In this document: positions 43,965 to 53,245 of the stretch, piece by piece
Layout of the letters: each line of letters begins with the position of its first letter
How positions within the stretch are numbered: position 1 is the stretch's first letter
NCBI GenBank assembly: GCA_041725955.1
Contig: JBGRQE010000009.1
Span: 20,174 to 84,173, forward strand
Direction of reading: 5' to 3'
Origin: JBGRPZ01 sp041725955
GTDB taxonomy: Bacteria > Bacteroidota > Bacteroidia > Bacteroidales > JBGRPZ01
DNA: 64,000 bases
Translations under genes and position numbers: made by a program
The notes under the pieces: generated by a model
Databases searched by the model: none
Told to the model about the DNA's origin: nothing
The model's input: the letters and a program-made list of their open reading frames with translations, nothing else

Positions 43965-44558
43965 ATGTTAAAGAATAAGATCATATATATTTTGAGTTTC
44001 ATTTTTGTTTTTTTTACTTCTTGTTTCGGTCAAACTAATTCTATAACTGCATCGCAAAAAGAAGCCACTGAGATGAATAAAGATAAAAACCAATTGCAAG
44101 ATTCTTCTAATTCCAATAAAGTTCAGAAATCTGATGCACAATGGAAAGCTAGCTTGACTCCTCTGCAGTATGATGTTTTGCGAAAGAAAGCAACAGAGCG
44201 ACCTTTTACAGGAAAATACTACCACAATACCCAAAAAGGCACATACTATTGCGCTGGTTGTGGTCAAGAATTATTCAAATCTGATACAAAATTCGAATCT
44301 GGTTGCGGATGGCCTAGTTTTTGGTCTCCATTAATAGACAAAAATGTTAATATAAAATTAGATCGAAGTTACGGAATGACGCGCGAGGAAGTTTTATGTT
44401 CGAAATGTGGTGGTCACTTAGGACATGTTTTTAATGATGGACCTCCTCCAACAGGTCGAAGATATTGCATAAACTCTGCAGCACTAGTGTTCAAGCCTGA
44501 TACAGGCGATAAGGCTAGTGAAAATATCGCAAATACATCTTCTCTTAAGAAGAAATAA
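43965..44558 (+). CDS. msrB: Exported peptide-methionine (R)-S-oxide reductase MsrB
   Basis: This 197-residue protein has a signal peptide with a lipobox-like FFTSC (Cys20), a polar linker (about 30-57) and an MsrB domain. Zinc ligands are Cys96, Cys99, Cys145 and Cys148 (CAGC, CSKC), the resolving-type cysteine is Cys114 (SGCGWPSFW) and the catalytic cysteine is Cys168 (RRYCINSAAL). It repairs oxidised methionine, here in envelope proteins. There is no fused MsrA domain. It is transcribed alone. Confidence 0.92.
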   Translation: MLKNKIIYILSFIFVFFTSCFGQTNSITASQKEATEMNKDKNQLQDSSNSNKVQKSDAQWKASLTPLQYDVLRKKATERPFTGKYYHNTQKGTYYCAGCGQELFKSDTKFESGCGWPSFWSPLIDKNVNIKLDRSYGMTREEVLCSKCGGHLGHVFNDGPPPTGRRYCINSAALVFKPDTGDKASENIANTSSLKKK

Positions 44559-45025
44559 GAAAAAAAAGTGCGAAAAAATCAGAAAAATATACAATAAAGC
44601 TTCTTAAAAGATGTTAAAACTCTTGTCGAAAGACAATTAAAAATTGGCGAATTTTGTTCTTCTAAAAAATGCTGGTTGTTTTTCTTTTTGATAGATTAAA
44701 TTGTAATGACAGTTTTTATCTAGCGGAGTCAAAAAGTTAAAATATGCTTTATTAAGAAGTAAATTACCAGTTTATAAAATTGAAGATATTTTTTATTGAA
44801 TAGTGATATAAAAAGTTTAATTCCTAATTAATTTTAAATCGTTCTTAAAAGAATCTTTTTTCCACCTTTCGCCAGAAAGGTCCATGATTAAAGATTAAGG
44901 TTGATTTGAATATTAGCTTTTTGAAAGCTTTTTTATTCATGTTTTGATTTGGTTATTTGGTTATTGCAAGGAGAGGTTGCCACTTAGTTGGCAGCCTTTT
45001 TTATTTTTGCAAAAAAATAATTGTT
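44559..45025. other. Intergenic region with two terminator-like hairpins, candidate small RNA
   Basis: No coding sequence is supported; an in-frame extension of the next gene crosses the second hairpin. A loop ACCTTTC-GCCA-GAAAGGT lies near 44862-44880. AGCTTT-TTG-AAAGCT plus a T run ends at 44934. GGTTGCCA pairs with TGGCAGCC and is followed by six Ts at 44975-45002. Having two terminators 370-440 bases after msrB suggests an untranslated transcript in between, or a terminated leader for the next gene. Confidence 0.4.
44975..45002 (+). terminator. Terminator-like hairpin before the small membrane protein gene
   Basis: GGTTGCCA pairs with TGGCAGCC (one wobble) around CTTAGT and six Ts follow. 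It ends 23 bases before the next ATG, so it may attenuate that gene. Confidence 0.65.
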
Positions 45026-45394
45026 ATGAGTGAGTTTGAGAAAAAGGAAAAAGCATTAAGGGTTTTACGTTGGACAGTTAGAGGTATAGGGCTAATATTT
45101 TTTATTCCAATGATATTTCAAACCTTTGATCAAGGAATTCCTGATTTAAGTCCTTTGCCCATTGAGCAAAAAATGGTGTTTGGGGCTCTTTTTATTATAT
45201 GGCTTGCATTTTTTATTGGTATTTTCTTTGAGTTGATTGGAGGCTTATTAATTTTTGTATCACTTTTTTTTATTGCATATATTGAAGGAACCATTAATAT
45301 TGGAGGGTTTTTTCTGATTGCTTTATTGATTGCAATAGGATATGTTTGGGTGTGGTTTGAAAATCGTCGTTTAAAAAAACACAGGAAAGAATAA
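45026..45394 (+). CDS. Small membrane protein, four helices, hypothetical
   Basis: The ATG at 45026 (MSEFEKKEKALRVLRW) is preferred to an upstream in-frame start at 44957, because the extension runs through a terminator hairpin. The 122-residue product has about three or four hydrophobic segments (GIGLIFFIPMIF; FGALFIIWLAFFIGIFFELIG; FVSLFFIAYI; FFLIALLIAIGYVWVW) and a basic C-terminus (ENRRLKKHRKE), placing the tail in the cytoplasm. The family is DUF7670-like at best; no function is recognised. It faces the polysaccharide gene cluster. Confidence 0.65.
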   Translation: MSEFEKKEKALRVLRWTVRGIGLIFFIPMIFQTFDQGIPDLSPLPIEQKMVFGALFIIWLAFFIGIFFELIGGLLIFVSLFFIAYIEGTINIGGFFLIALLIAIGYVWVWFENRRLKKHRKE

Positions 45395-45429
45395 GTTACT
45401 TACTATAATCTGACTTTTGATTTCCCAAA

Positions 45430-45470
45430 AAAAAGCTCTGAAAAAGAATTTCTTTTCCAGAGCTTTTTTG
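45430..45470. terminator. Bidirectional terminator between convergent genes
   Basis: AAAAAAGCTCTG pairs with CAGAGCTTTTTT, with A-rich and T-rich inner strands that extend the stem. It can end transcripts from both the small membrane protein gene and the polysaccharide operon. Confidence 0.85.
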
Positions 45471-45491
45471 TCTAATAGCTTAATTCTTTAG

Positions 45492-46919
45492 CTATACTAT
45501 TTTCTTTCTGTTATTATGTCTAAGGTCTAAAGATGTAATAATGGCTAAGTACCCCCAAAAAGGAATAGCGAGCTTGTCTGTCTCTAAAAAGCTGTTTAAT
45601 ATTCCATTGACGGAGTATGCTACTATTCCGAGAACACAAATCATTATTAAGCCTTTTGTCGTCTTATCTTCAGTTTTTGTATATAATTTTATTCCTTTAT
45701 ATAAACCAAAAATGATAATAAGGAGAATAGAGATTAACCCTAGAACCCCTCTGTCGGCTAATGGTCCTAAATATTCACTGTGAGCACTTCCTTGGTCTCC
45801 TGAGTTTGTACTGATAATAGTTTTTTCACGTGACATTTGAAATGGAGAATAAACAAATTGATATGTTCCTGGTCCCCATCCAAAAACAGGTCTTGCTTTA
45901 AATAATCTAATAGCAGATTGCCATCTGTTAATTCTTTCCAGATTGGATGCGTCACTTGATATATTTGAAATAGATCTTATATGTTCAACAAAGTTAGCCG
46001 AAGAGTTTTGTTTGTTTTTCTCTAAATAATCTATAATTTGGTGTTGAAAGGAGAAAAATAGTCCAAAAACGATGATTACACCAGCTAGAATGTATTTGAA
46101 TTTTATTCTTAGCCATATTGCCCCTGCTACACAAAAAGATCCTAAAATAGATATCCATGCAGCTCTACCATATGATAAGACGATAGCAATAATAAATATC
46201 CCGAATATTGCACAATGAATAAATCTGCTTTTAAAAGAGAAACCTTTGTTGAAAGCAAAATATATTACTGCTGGAAAGAAAAATGCTAAGGCAGCTCCAT
46301 AGGCAGTATGATCATTATAAAATGGTGTCATAACCCAATGCCCTGCTTGCTCTGTAAATCCATTTATCGCATGATGAATAACAGTGTAAATTATTACAAG
46401 AGACAAGCCGTAGATATATAATCTTATAAAGCTAAATATGTTTTTTTCTTCTTTAAAAAGTAATGTCCCAAATATATAGAAAGGGAGTATAAACCAAGAT
46501 TGAGAAATTAAGTATTTAAAAGAAACAATCGGTATCTCGCTGGTTATACTTGTGATTAACATCCAAAAAAGATAGAAAATAACAGAAATGAAAATTGGAT
46601 GTTTAATTATATTCCTATCAAGGTGAATATCATAGAGTAATCGCAAAATAAAAATTATCATAACGACTATAAGCATAGGTTCTGTTGGAAGAGATAATCC
46701 TATACCAAAGCCGATATTATCATATTCAATTGCAAGAGGCGTTAAAAAACTAATAAGTAGTAAAACCTTATCCATCGCAAATATATATAGAGTCGCTGCA
46801 GCAATAACTAGAGGCAGCGTTAGTCCCCAGTATATATTTTTGGTGATTAGTAAGCAGTTGATTAAAGCAAAAATAATGCAACCGCCAACAATAAGTGTTT
46901 TTTCTAGTTTTTTTGTCAA
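45492..46919 (-). CDS. O-antigen ligase/polymerase-like membrane protein
   Basis: This 475-residue protein has about ten to twelve membrane helices and a large periplasmic loop. The segment GWGPGTYQFVYSP followed by SAHSEYLGPLADRGVLGL is the H-x-E-Y signature of the Wzy_C/WaaL family, which polymerises or ligates lipid-linked glycans at the periplasmic face. Neighbouring Wzz-like and Wzx-like genes favour a polymerase or ligase of a surface polysaccharide made by a Wzx/Wzy route. It is the last gene of a four-gene minus-strand operon. Polymerase versus ligase cannot be decided. Confidence 0.85.
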   Translation of the reverse strand: MTKKLEKTLIVGGCIIFALINCLLITKNIYWGLTLPLVIAAATLYIFAMDKVLLLISFLTPLAIEYDNIGFGIGLSLPTEPMLIVVMIIFILRLLYDIHLDRNIIKHPIFISVIFYLFWMLITSITSEIPIVSFKYLISQSWFILPFYIFGTLLFKEEKNIFSFIRLYIYGLSLVIIYTVIHHAINGFTEQAGHWVMTPFYNDHTAYGAALAFFFPAVIYFAFNKGFSFKSRFIHCAIFGIFIIAIVLSYGRAAWISILGSFCVAGAIWLRIKFKYILAGVIIVFGLFFSFQHQIIDYLEKNKQNSSANFVEHIRSISNISSDASNLERINRWQSAIRLFKARPVFGWGPGTYQFVYSPFQMSREKTIISTNSGDQGSAHSEYLGPLADRGVLGLISILLIIIFGLYKGIKLYTKTEDKTTKGLIMICVLGIVAYSVNGILNSFLETDKLAIPFWGYLAIITSLDLRHNNRKKIV

Positions 46920-46930
46920 AACAATGAATT

Positions 46931-47890
46931 TTAAAATTTTAGTAATTTCTTTCTGTTGTCAATAATTAGTAAAATTACCAGGCATAGAAAGAATGCAGCT
47001 ACAGTTACCCCAGCAACAATAATCCATCTCACAGGATATGATTTTTTATCTGCAATTGTTGGACTTGAAACTAAATTATAATAAGTGAGATTAGATTTTA
47101 AGAAACGAGCTTGTCGATCACGTTCCATAACAGCTGTAGAGTAATGAACTACTTCATTTTTAAGAATATCAGCAGTGGCTTGTAAATTCCCACCATGGGT
47201 CTCTAATGCTTTTTGAAGTTTGTTGATTTCTTGAGTATTTATTCTTGAAGCTCCAGCACCAGAAACTGTTCTTAAATATCCCTTTGTTACCTGTTCACCT
47301 TGAGTTTCTATATTGAAGATGCCATATTTTGTTCCCAATTGATTCAATACTCTTTTTAAGGAATCAATATTATGTTCTTTTTGCTTAAGATCAAGATTAT
47401 GCATCTTTACTACTTCGCTATATTTTTGTTTATGTAGTCGTTTTACCTTGTTATTGTATAATTCAATTAGCTTGTTTACTACTTTATAGGCAAATTCAGG
47501 ATTATGATCCCATACTTCTACTTCTACTGATTCATAAGCAGTTTTGGCGATCTTGGTGTTTTCATTATATAAAAATCCAAGAATAGATTTGTATTCAGAC
47601 TTATCTTTACTTAGTCCATAATGATTTCCTAAGTCAAAATATACATCTAGGCTGTCGATAAAATCTCCTGAATGAAAAAACTGTAGCATTTGTTCTGTTT
47701 CATTTTCTCCAGAATAAGGAGCTATATTTGCAGGATATAGTATTGCTACAGATTTAAATTTTGGTGTTATAAATGACGGACCTGAGAATATTATAGATAA
47801 GATAAATGCGGCGGCAACTATAATTCCAAATACAACTTTTCTTTCGTATATGGTTTTAATGATGTTTAGATTGTTTTTGTAACTTTCCAT
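46931..47890 (-). CDS. Wzz-like chain-length regulator, first copy
   Basis: This 319-residue protein has a membrane helix near each end (about 18-37 and 288-310) around a helical periplasmic domain, the Wzz polysaccharide co-polymerase plan. SVEVEVWDHNPEFAYKVVNKLIELYN is the conserved V-x-V-x-D-x-x-P-x-x-A motif of the family. There is no cytoplasmic kinase domain, so it resembles O-antigen Wzz rather than Wzc. It lies 11 bases before the polymerase gene and 17 after its paralogue; the two may make a mixed oligomer. Confidence 0.82.
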   Translation of the reverse strand: MESYKNNLNIIKTIYERKVVFGIIVAAAFILSIIFSGPSFITPKFKSVAILYPANIAPYSGENETEQMLQFFHSGDFIDSLDVYFDLGNHYGLSKDKSEYKSILGFLYNENTKIAKTAYESVEVEVWDHNPEFAYKVVNKLIELYNNKVKRLHKQKYSEVVKMHNLDLKQKEHNIDSLKRVLNQLGTKYGIFNIETQGEQVTKGYLRTVSGAGASRINTQEINKLQKALETHGGNLQATADILKNEVVHYSTAVMERDRQARFLKSNLTYYNLVSSPTIADKKSYPVRWIIVAGVTVAAFFLCLVILLIIDNRKKLLKF

Positions 47891-47907
47891 TTTCCGTCTT
47901 TCTTTCT

Positions 47908-48930
47908 TTATTTTAATTTATTTTTTTCTTTTTTTACCCCTTCTATAAAAACACATATAATTACAGTGGCTATTATTGAAGATAACATCACCGATATAAT
48001 GATTAGCCATCTGATAGGATATGCTTTTTTCTCAGAAGGAAAGGCACGATCAATAACGAATTTTTGAGGTAGATTTTGTGTTGCATCCATTTTAGCTTCA
48101 TCATATTTTACTTTGATTAAACTAAGTTGGAGTTTGTCATGTAAAAGAGCATCTCTTATAGAGAGGTATGCTCCTCCATATTTAGCTAGGACAGTTAGTT
48201 TTTCTTCTAATCTATTTATTGCTCCCTGATTACCTTTTGCAAGTTCCACTGCTAACTGTCTGTTTAGCATTTCTGATTGAGATTCGTAATCAAAAACCCC
48301 ATGTTTCATGATTAAACTTAAAGAGTCTTCTAAATTAGTAACATACTGTTTGTAGCTAATATATTCTTTGTCAATAATTTCAAAAGCTTTTTGAGCTCGA
48401 TCTTGATGTATTTTGTTTTTGATTGTGTCTAATTGTTCTGAAATAGTATTAGCTATTTTTGCTGCTAATTTTGGGTCTGTATCTAAAACGGATATTTCTA
48501 TAGCACCAAATTCAGTTCTGTTAAAATGTATGTTTTCTTTAAAAGATTTGTATGTCTTTTCTCTTGAGTTATTGCCAGTTATATTATAATGGGTTTTTAA
48601 ATCGAATTTATTAATTATAATATTTCTGAGTTCGGTACTATTAAGAACTTGGAGTAGTTGTTCACTTTGTTCTTCTTCTCCAATTTCCATAACATCTTTT
48701 TGATTATTATTAGAGCTCATTAAAGTTTTAGAAACTGAACTGGTCGATGCAGGAAATAGAATGACTTTCCCTTTGTATTTTGGAGTGATAAATATTGGGG
48801 ATGAAAACAAAATTGCTAACACACAGCTAATTATAGCTACAAGCGTTATCGTCTTCCAGTGTTTTATTACAAAATAAAAAAAATTCCCTGACGAAAAATT
48901 ACTATCAGGGGAACTTACTTGATTGATCAT
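47908..48930 (-). CDS. Wzz-like chain-length regulator, second copy
   Basis: This 340-residue paralogue of the downstream protein has helices at about 27-47 and 307-328. The start of the periplasmic domain, TPKYKGKVILFPAS, matches SVAILYPA in its partner. The family motif is AIEISVLDTDPKLAAKIANTI. The central region has coiled-coil features (KNKIHQDRAQKAFEIIDK). Two adjacent Wzz-like proteins of different length hint at a two-component ring or at control of two glycans. It follows the flippase gene after 73 bases. Confidence 0.82.
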   Translation of the reverse strand: MINQVSSPDSNFSSGNFFYFVIKHWKTITLVAIISCVLAILFSSPIFITPKYKGKVILFPASTSSVSKTLMSSNNNQKDVMEIGEEEQSEQLLQVLNSTELRNIIINKFDLKTHYNITGNNSREKTYKSFKENIHFNRTEFGAIEISVLDTDPKLAAKIANTISEQLDTIKNKIHQDRAQKAFEIIDKEYISYKQYVTNLEDSLSLIMKHGVFDYESQSEMLNRQLAVELAKGNQGAINRLEEKLTVLAKYGGAYLSIRDALLHDKLQLSLIKVKYDEAKMDATQNLPQKFVIDRAFPSEKKAYPIRWLIIISVMLSSIIATVIICVFIEGVKKEKNKLK

Positions 48931-49003
48931 AATGCTTTCATTAATTTAGCCCGCCAAAATTAGAAAAAAACATTTACAAACAAAAGGAAAAATAAGTCGA
49001 CTT

Positions 49004-50494
49004 TTATTGTTCCATTTTTAGTATAGTTATAAAATTCTTTATACTAAAAAGCCTTAAAACATTGGCCAGCAAGATTGATAAAATAAGTAGTGCAGAAATT
49101 TCTAATTTCCAGTTATAGTTTAGGTTCACTGCAATTTTCCCAAAAATAATTATTCCAACTAAAAAACCAATAAATCGAAAATAAGTACTTCTTTTTATCT
49201 TAAACTTAAATTGTTTTTTGGTAATGATTAATTGAAGTCCTAGAATTGTATATTGAGCACAAGCATTAGCTATGGCTGATCCAAAAACTTTATATTTTGG
49301 AATTAAAACTAAATTCAGAATTAAACTAACTAGTAAAGCAGGGATAGCAATGTAATTTAGAGTTTTAAAGCTACCATTTGCAGTTAATAATGTCCCGAAA
49401 ATATACCCACCTCCAATAGCAATAAAGCTAATCATAAAAATAGGAAAGGATGAAGCCATTTCCGCTATTTTGCTGTGGTATTCGCTAATTGTCTCAATGT
49501 TAGGTTTGTAATTATATAAGAGTTCCATGATTTCGATTCTGAAAAAGTAGGAAGCAAAAGCAATAATAATTGTGCCACTAAATATTATTGATGTTGATAA
49601 TTTAATGATTTCATCTACAGGCAATTTCTCTTTTATCATTTTGGAAAAAAGTGGTAGTAATAGAGCTGAAAATAAGAATAATATATTATTTCCTGCTTCA
49701 GCTAGTTTATTACTGGCACCATAGATACCTGCTTGATATTCTGCTTCGCCACTAGGTAAAATCATGTTAATAAGCAATGTATCTGCTCGTGTGTAAAATG
49801 TCATTAATAGAATTAGAGTGGCAAGAGGCAAACTTTTTTTTATTATAACCAAATAGAATGGGAGGTTGAAATAAAACTTTATTTTACCTGAATTTTTTAA
49901 CACTATTGTAATAGCAACAAGGGCGGTTATCAGATAAGCAGCTGTTTGTGCAAAAACATACCATTCAATTTTGAAGTGTTGTCGCATATTAGCAAACCAT
50001 AGCAAATAGCCAACAATCCCAATCAAAATTAACCGATCAAGTACCGATATAAAGCTATCATATTTAAATAGTAAAAGTCCTGATATATTGCTGCGTAAAT
50101 ATAGTATTAAGCTGATTAAAAACTGGTTAACTCCCATTAATAAAACCAGATTTAGCATTTCTGTTTTTATTTGAAGTTTACCTGAGAGTATAACAAGTGT
50201 TAATACGAATAGATAAATTATTCCTAAGAGAAATCGTAGTACAAATATTCCTGAAAAATGTTTTGCTAATAATTGGGCGTTTTGAGCAATATTTCGATTG
50301 TTGAAATTATTGATCCCCATGTCAAGCAAAACATTGAAAACTAAGGTAAGATTAAATATTGTAAAGTAAATACCATATTCCGATGGGCCTACAGCATTTA
50401 TTACTCCTCGATCTATTCCCAGTTGGTAGAATGGTTTTACTAGTAAGTTTAGAAATAATATAAGGATTAAATTACTTAAGAATTTCTTCTGCAT
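49004..50494 (-). CDS. Wzx-like polysaccharide flippase (MOP superfamily)
   Basis: This 496-residue integral membrane protein has about fourteen helices and opens with FLSNLILILFLNLLVKPFYQLG and a DRGV...VGPSEYGIYF segment seen in RfbX/Wzx-type lipid-linked oligosaccharide flippases. Lysine- and arginine-bearing helices (TRADTLLINMILP) suit a negatively charged lipid carrier. It would move undecaprenyl-linked repeat units to the periplasm for the polymerase and Wzz proteins downstream. It is first in its minus-strand operon and divergent from a glycosyltransferase gene. Confidence 0.85.
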   Translation of the reverse strand: MQKKFLSNLILILFLNLLVKPFYQLGIDRGVINAVGPSEYGIYFTIFNLTLVFNVLLDMGINNFNNRNIAQNAQLLAKHFSGIFVLRFLLGIIYLFVLTLVILSGKLQIKTEMLNLVLLMGVNQFLISLILYLRSNISGLLLFKYDSFISVLDRLILIGIVGYLLWFANMRQHFKIEWYVFAQTAAYLITALVAITIVLKNSGKIKFYFNLPFYLVIIKKSLPLATLILLMTFYTRADTLLINMILPSGEAEYQAGIYGASNKLAEAGNNILFLFSALLLPLFSKMIKEKLPVDEIIKLSTSIIFSGTIIIAFASYFFRIEIMELLYNYKPNIETISEYHSKIAEMASSFPIFMISFIAIGGGYIFGTLLTANGSFKTLNYIAIPALLVSLILNLVLIPKYKVFGSAIANACAQYTILGLQLIITKKQFKFKIKRSTYFRFIGFLVGIIIFGKIAVNLNYNWKLEISALLILSILLANVLRLFSIKNFITILKMEQ

Positions 50495-50610
50495 GACTTA
50501 GTGTCTTTCTTCATTTGCGACCAATGTTTCCATTGAACTTCTTCACATTGTATTCATTCCTCACTTAAAATGCAAGATGGGTAACAATTATTAACTGAGA
50601 ATAAATTTTA

Positions 50611-50618
50611 TAATTTTG
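50611..50618 (+). promoter_or_regulatory. Probable -7 promoter element of the GT4 gene
   Basis: TAATTTTG matches TAnnTTTG exactly and lies 84 bases before the chosen start codon, inside the divergent gap. No clear -33 element was found. Confidence 0.5.
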
Positions 50619-50701
50619 TGCAAAATTAAAATTAATATCAGAAAAGTTTTAATTTTTGTTTTTCTTCTTTGAAAATAATTTCTGACAAAAACATAAGAAT
50701 T

Positions 50702-51826
50702 TTGAAAATCGCTGTAAATACCCGATTGCTGTTAAGAGGACGAATGGATGGAATTGGTTGGTTTATTCATGAAACCATGCAAAGAATGACAAGGCAGCAT
50801 CCTGAGCATCAATTTTATTTTCTGTTTGATCGTAAATATGATGAGAAATTTGTCTTTTCAGATAATGTTACTCCTGTAGTACTGTTTCCACAGGCAAGAC
50901 ATCCTTTTTTGTATTTTCTTTATTTCGAATTTGCAGTACGAAAAGCTTTAAATAAAATACAACCAGATGTTTTCTTATCTCCTGATGGTTATCTTTCTTT
51001 AGGAAGTAAGTTTCCTCAGTTAGCTGTTTTTCATGATCTGAATTTTGAATATTATCCTCAGGATTTACCTAAACTTGAGGCAAAATATTATCGATATTTT
51101 TTCCCTAGATATGCACGAAAAGCTTCTTGTATAGCAACTGTAAGTGAGTATTCAAAAGCAGATATTTCTCGTTTATATAATGTCGATTCCGAAAAAATTG
51201 ATGTTGTTTATAGTGCTGCTAAAGATGGCTTTTCACCCATAGAGTTGTGTGAAAAACAAAAATTACAACAAGAATATACAAAAGGTTGTCCTTATTTTAT
51301 TTTTGTGGGATCTCTTCATCCACGAAAAAATTTGGTTAATCTGTTTAAGGCATTTGATTTATTTAAACAACAAAATCAGTCAGATCAAAAATTGCTTATT
51401 GTAGGTAATAAGAAATGGTGGACAGAGGATATGCGCTTAACCTATGAAAATATGCAATTTAGAGAAGATGTTATTTTCCCTGGTAGAGTAGAGAATGATG
51501 TTTTATTTAAAATGATAGCAGGAGCTGAGGCGCTTACATACGTTTCTTATTTCGAGGGTTTTGGAGTTCCTCCAATTGAAGCTTATCAATGTCATATTCC
51601 TGTAATTACATCAAAGGTTACATCTATGCCAGAGATTGCTGGGGATGGAGCAATCTTAGTAGATCCTTTTGATGTTCAGGATATAGCTAATGCGATGAGA
51701 GATATTCTTTTTGATAAAGATAGAAGAGAAGAACTAATAAGAAATGCCATTAACAGAAAAAATGTTTTCACATGGCAGCGAACTACAGATTTGTTGTATA
51801 ATTGTTTAGTTAAAGCTGTTCAATAG
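50702..51826 (+). CDS. GT4 family glycosyltransferase
   Basis: The frame opens with TTG codons only. The TTG at 50702 is favoured because it gives MKIAVNTRLLLRGRMDGIGW, the common N-terminus of this family; TTG at 50669 would add 11 residues. The 374-residue GT-B enzyme has a C-terminal donor site SYFEGFGVPPIEAYQCH with the E-x7-E pair, and GSLHPRKNLVNLFKAF in the linker strand. Retaining sugar transfer to a lipid-linked glycan is likely given the divergent flippase operon. It is followed at 30 bases by purD, an unrelated function. Confidence 0.83.
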   Translation: MKIAVNTRLLLRGRMDGIGWFIHETMQRMTRQHPEHQFYFLFDRKYDEKFVFSDNVTPVVLFPQARHPFLYFLYFEFAVRKALNKIQPDVFLSPDGYLSLGSKFPQLAVFHDLNFEYYPQDLPKLEAKYYRYFFPRYARKASCIATVSEYSKADISRLYNVDSEKIDVVYSAAKDGFSPIELCEKQKLQQEYTKGCPYFIFVGSLHPRKNLVNLFKAFDLFKQQNQSDQKLLIVGNKKWWTEDMRLTYENMQFREDVIFPGRVENDVLFKMIAGAEALTYVSYFEGFGVPPIEAYQCHIPVITSKVTSMPEIAGDGAILVDPFDVQDIANAMRDILFDKDRREELIRNAINRKNVFTWQRTTDLLYNCLVKAVQ

Positions 51827-51856
51827 ATACGAATACAATTTAACCCAAAAAATATA

Positions 51857-53140
51857 ATGAAAATATTATTGTTAGGAGCTGGAGGAAGAGAGCATACTCT
51901 AGCTTGGAAGTTGGCACAAAGTCCTAAATTAGAACATCTATTTATTGCTCCTGGTAATGCAGGAACAGCACAGGTTGGTACTAATATTCCGATTAGTGTT
52001 TCTGATTTTGCAGAAATAAAGAAGTTTGTTATTGAGAATGAAATAAAAATGCTTGTTGTTGGTCCAGAAGATCCTTTAGTAAATGGAATTGCTGATTTTT
52101 TTGAAGCTGATCCGCTACTTAAGGATATTATTGTTGTTGGTCCGAATAAAGCAGGTGCGCGTTTGGAAGGAAGTAAAGAGTATTCAAAGGAATTTATGCA
52201 GAAATATTCCATTCCTACAGCAGCATATCAATCTTTTTCTTCAAAACAGGCTGAAGAAGCAATTCAGTTTCTTGACAAATTATCTTCTCCATATGTAATA
52301 AAGGCTGATGGATTGGCTGCAGGAAAAGGTGTCTCTATTTGTGATACTAAAGATGAAGCTTCACAAGAGATTCGTTTAATGCTTGAAAATAAAAAGTTTG
52401 GAGAAGCTTCTAGTCGTATAGTAATTGAGGAATTTTTAAAGGGTATTGAATTGTCTGTTTTTGTTCTTACAGATGGTCAATCATATACATTACTTCCTTC
52501 AGCAAAAGATTATAAACGAATTGGAGAAGGTGATACAGGCTTAAATACTGGAGGTATGGGGTCAATTAGTTCTGTTCCTTTTGCTGATAAAGAGTTTATG
52601 CAAAAGGTAAAAGATAGGATAATTGTGCCTACAATTCAGGGATTACGTCAGGAAGGTATAACATATAAAGGATTTGTGTTTTTTGGATTGATGAATGTTG
52701 AAGGAGATCCTTATGTTATTGAATATAATGTACGTATGGGCGACCCAGAAACAGAAAGTGTAATTCCTCGTGTAAAATCTGATTTGTTAGAAGTGTTTGA
52801 AAAAATGGCTGATGGCAAATTATCTGATATAGAATTGAAAGTAGATGAACGCTTTGCTGCCTCTGTTATGTTGGTTAGTGGGGGATATCCAGAGGCTTAT
52901 GAAAAAGGAAAGTTGATCTCTAATTTAGATAAACTTAAGGATAGTTTGATTTTTCATGCAGGCACATCTGTTGATATCGAAACTGAGAAAATTAGAACTA
53001 ATGGTGGCCGTGTTTTAGCAATTACTTCATTTGGAGATAGTATTCCTGAAGCATTGCAGAAATCATATATGAATGCTGAACTTGTTCAGTTTGAAGGGAA
53101 ATACTTTCGAAAAGATTTAGGTAATGATCTTTTAGATTAA
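51857..53140 (+). CDS. purD: Phosphoribosylamine-glycine ligase PurD
   Basis: This 427-residue enzyme joins glycine to phosphoribosylamine with ATP, step two of purine synthesis. It starts MKILLLGAGGREHTLAW, the PurD signature, has the ATP-grasp segments IKADGLAAGKGVSI and EEFLKGIELSVF, and contains LNTGGMGSISSVPF (glycine-rich loop) and EYNVRMGDPETESVIPR (metal-binding). Full length, no gaps. It stands outside any pur operon here. The gene starts 30 bases after the GT4 stop and ends at a terminator-like hairpin. Confidence 0.96.
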   Translation: MKILLLGAGGREHTLAWKLAQSPKLEHLFIAPGNAGTAQVGTNIPISVSDFAEIKKFVIENEIKMLVVGPEDPLVNGIADFFEADPLLKDIIVVGPNKAGARLEGSKEYSKEFMQKYSIPTAAYQSFSSKQAEEAIQFLDKLSSPYVIKADGLAAGKGVSICDTKDEASQEIRLMLENKKFGEASSRIVIEEFLKGIELSVFVLTDGQSYTLLPSAKDYKRIGEGDTGLNTGGMGSISSVPFADKEFMQKVKDRIIVPTIQGLRQEGITYKGFVFFGLMNVEGDPYVIEYNVRMGDPETESVIPRVKSDLLEVFEKMADGKLSDIELKVDERFAASVMLVSGGYPEAYEKGKLISNLDKLKDSLIFHAGTSVDIETEKIRTNGGRVLAITSFGDSIPEALQKSYMNAELVQFEGKYFRKDLGNDLLD

Positions 53141-53167
53141 GATTATATAAAGAATCTTGTTTAGATT

Positions 53168-53205
53168 AACCCCCTGTCTTTTGTATATATTGACAGGTGG
53201 GTTTT
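53168..53205 (+). terminator. Probable terminator after purD
   Basis: AACCC and CCTGTC pair with GACAGG and GGGTT across an AT-rich loop with one bulge, and TTTT follows. It is weaker than the others in the window. Confidence 0.55.
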
Positions 53206-53245
53206 CTAAAGTTATGGATGTCTTATTTCTATAAATTCTTGTTTT

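Noticed and set aside
44957..45025. N-terminal extension of the small membrane protein
   Set aside because: The extension spans a terminator-like hairpin; the ATG at 45026 gives a normal start.
51820..52212. Minus-strand reading frame of 130 residues
   Set aside because: It is antisense to purD, which is full-length and well conserved.
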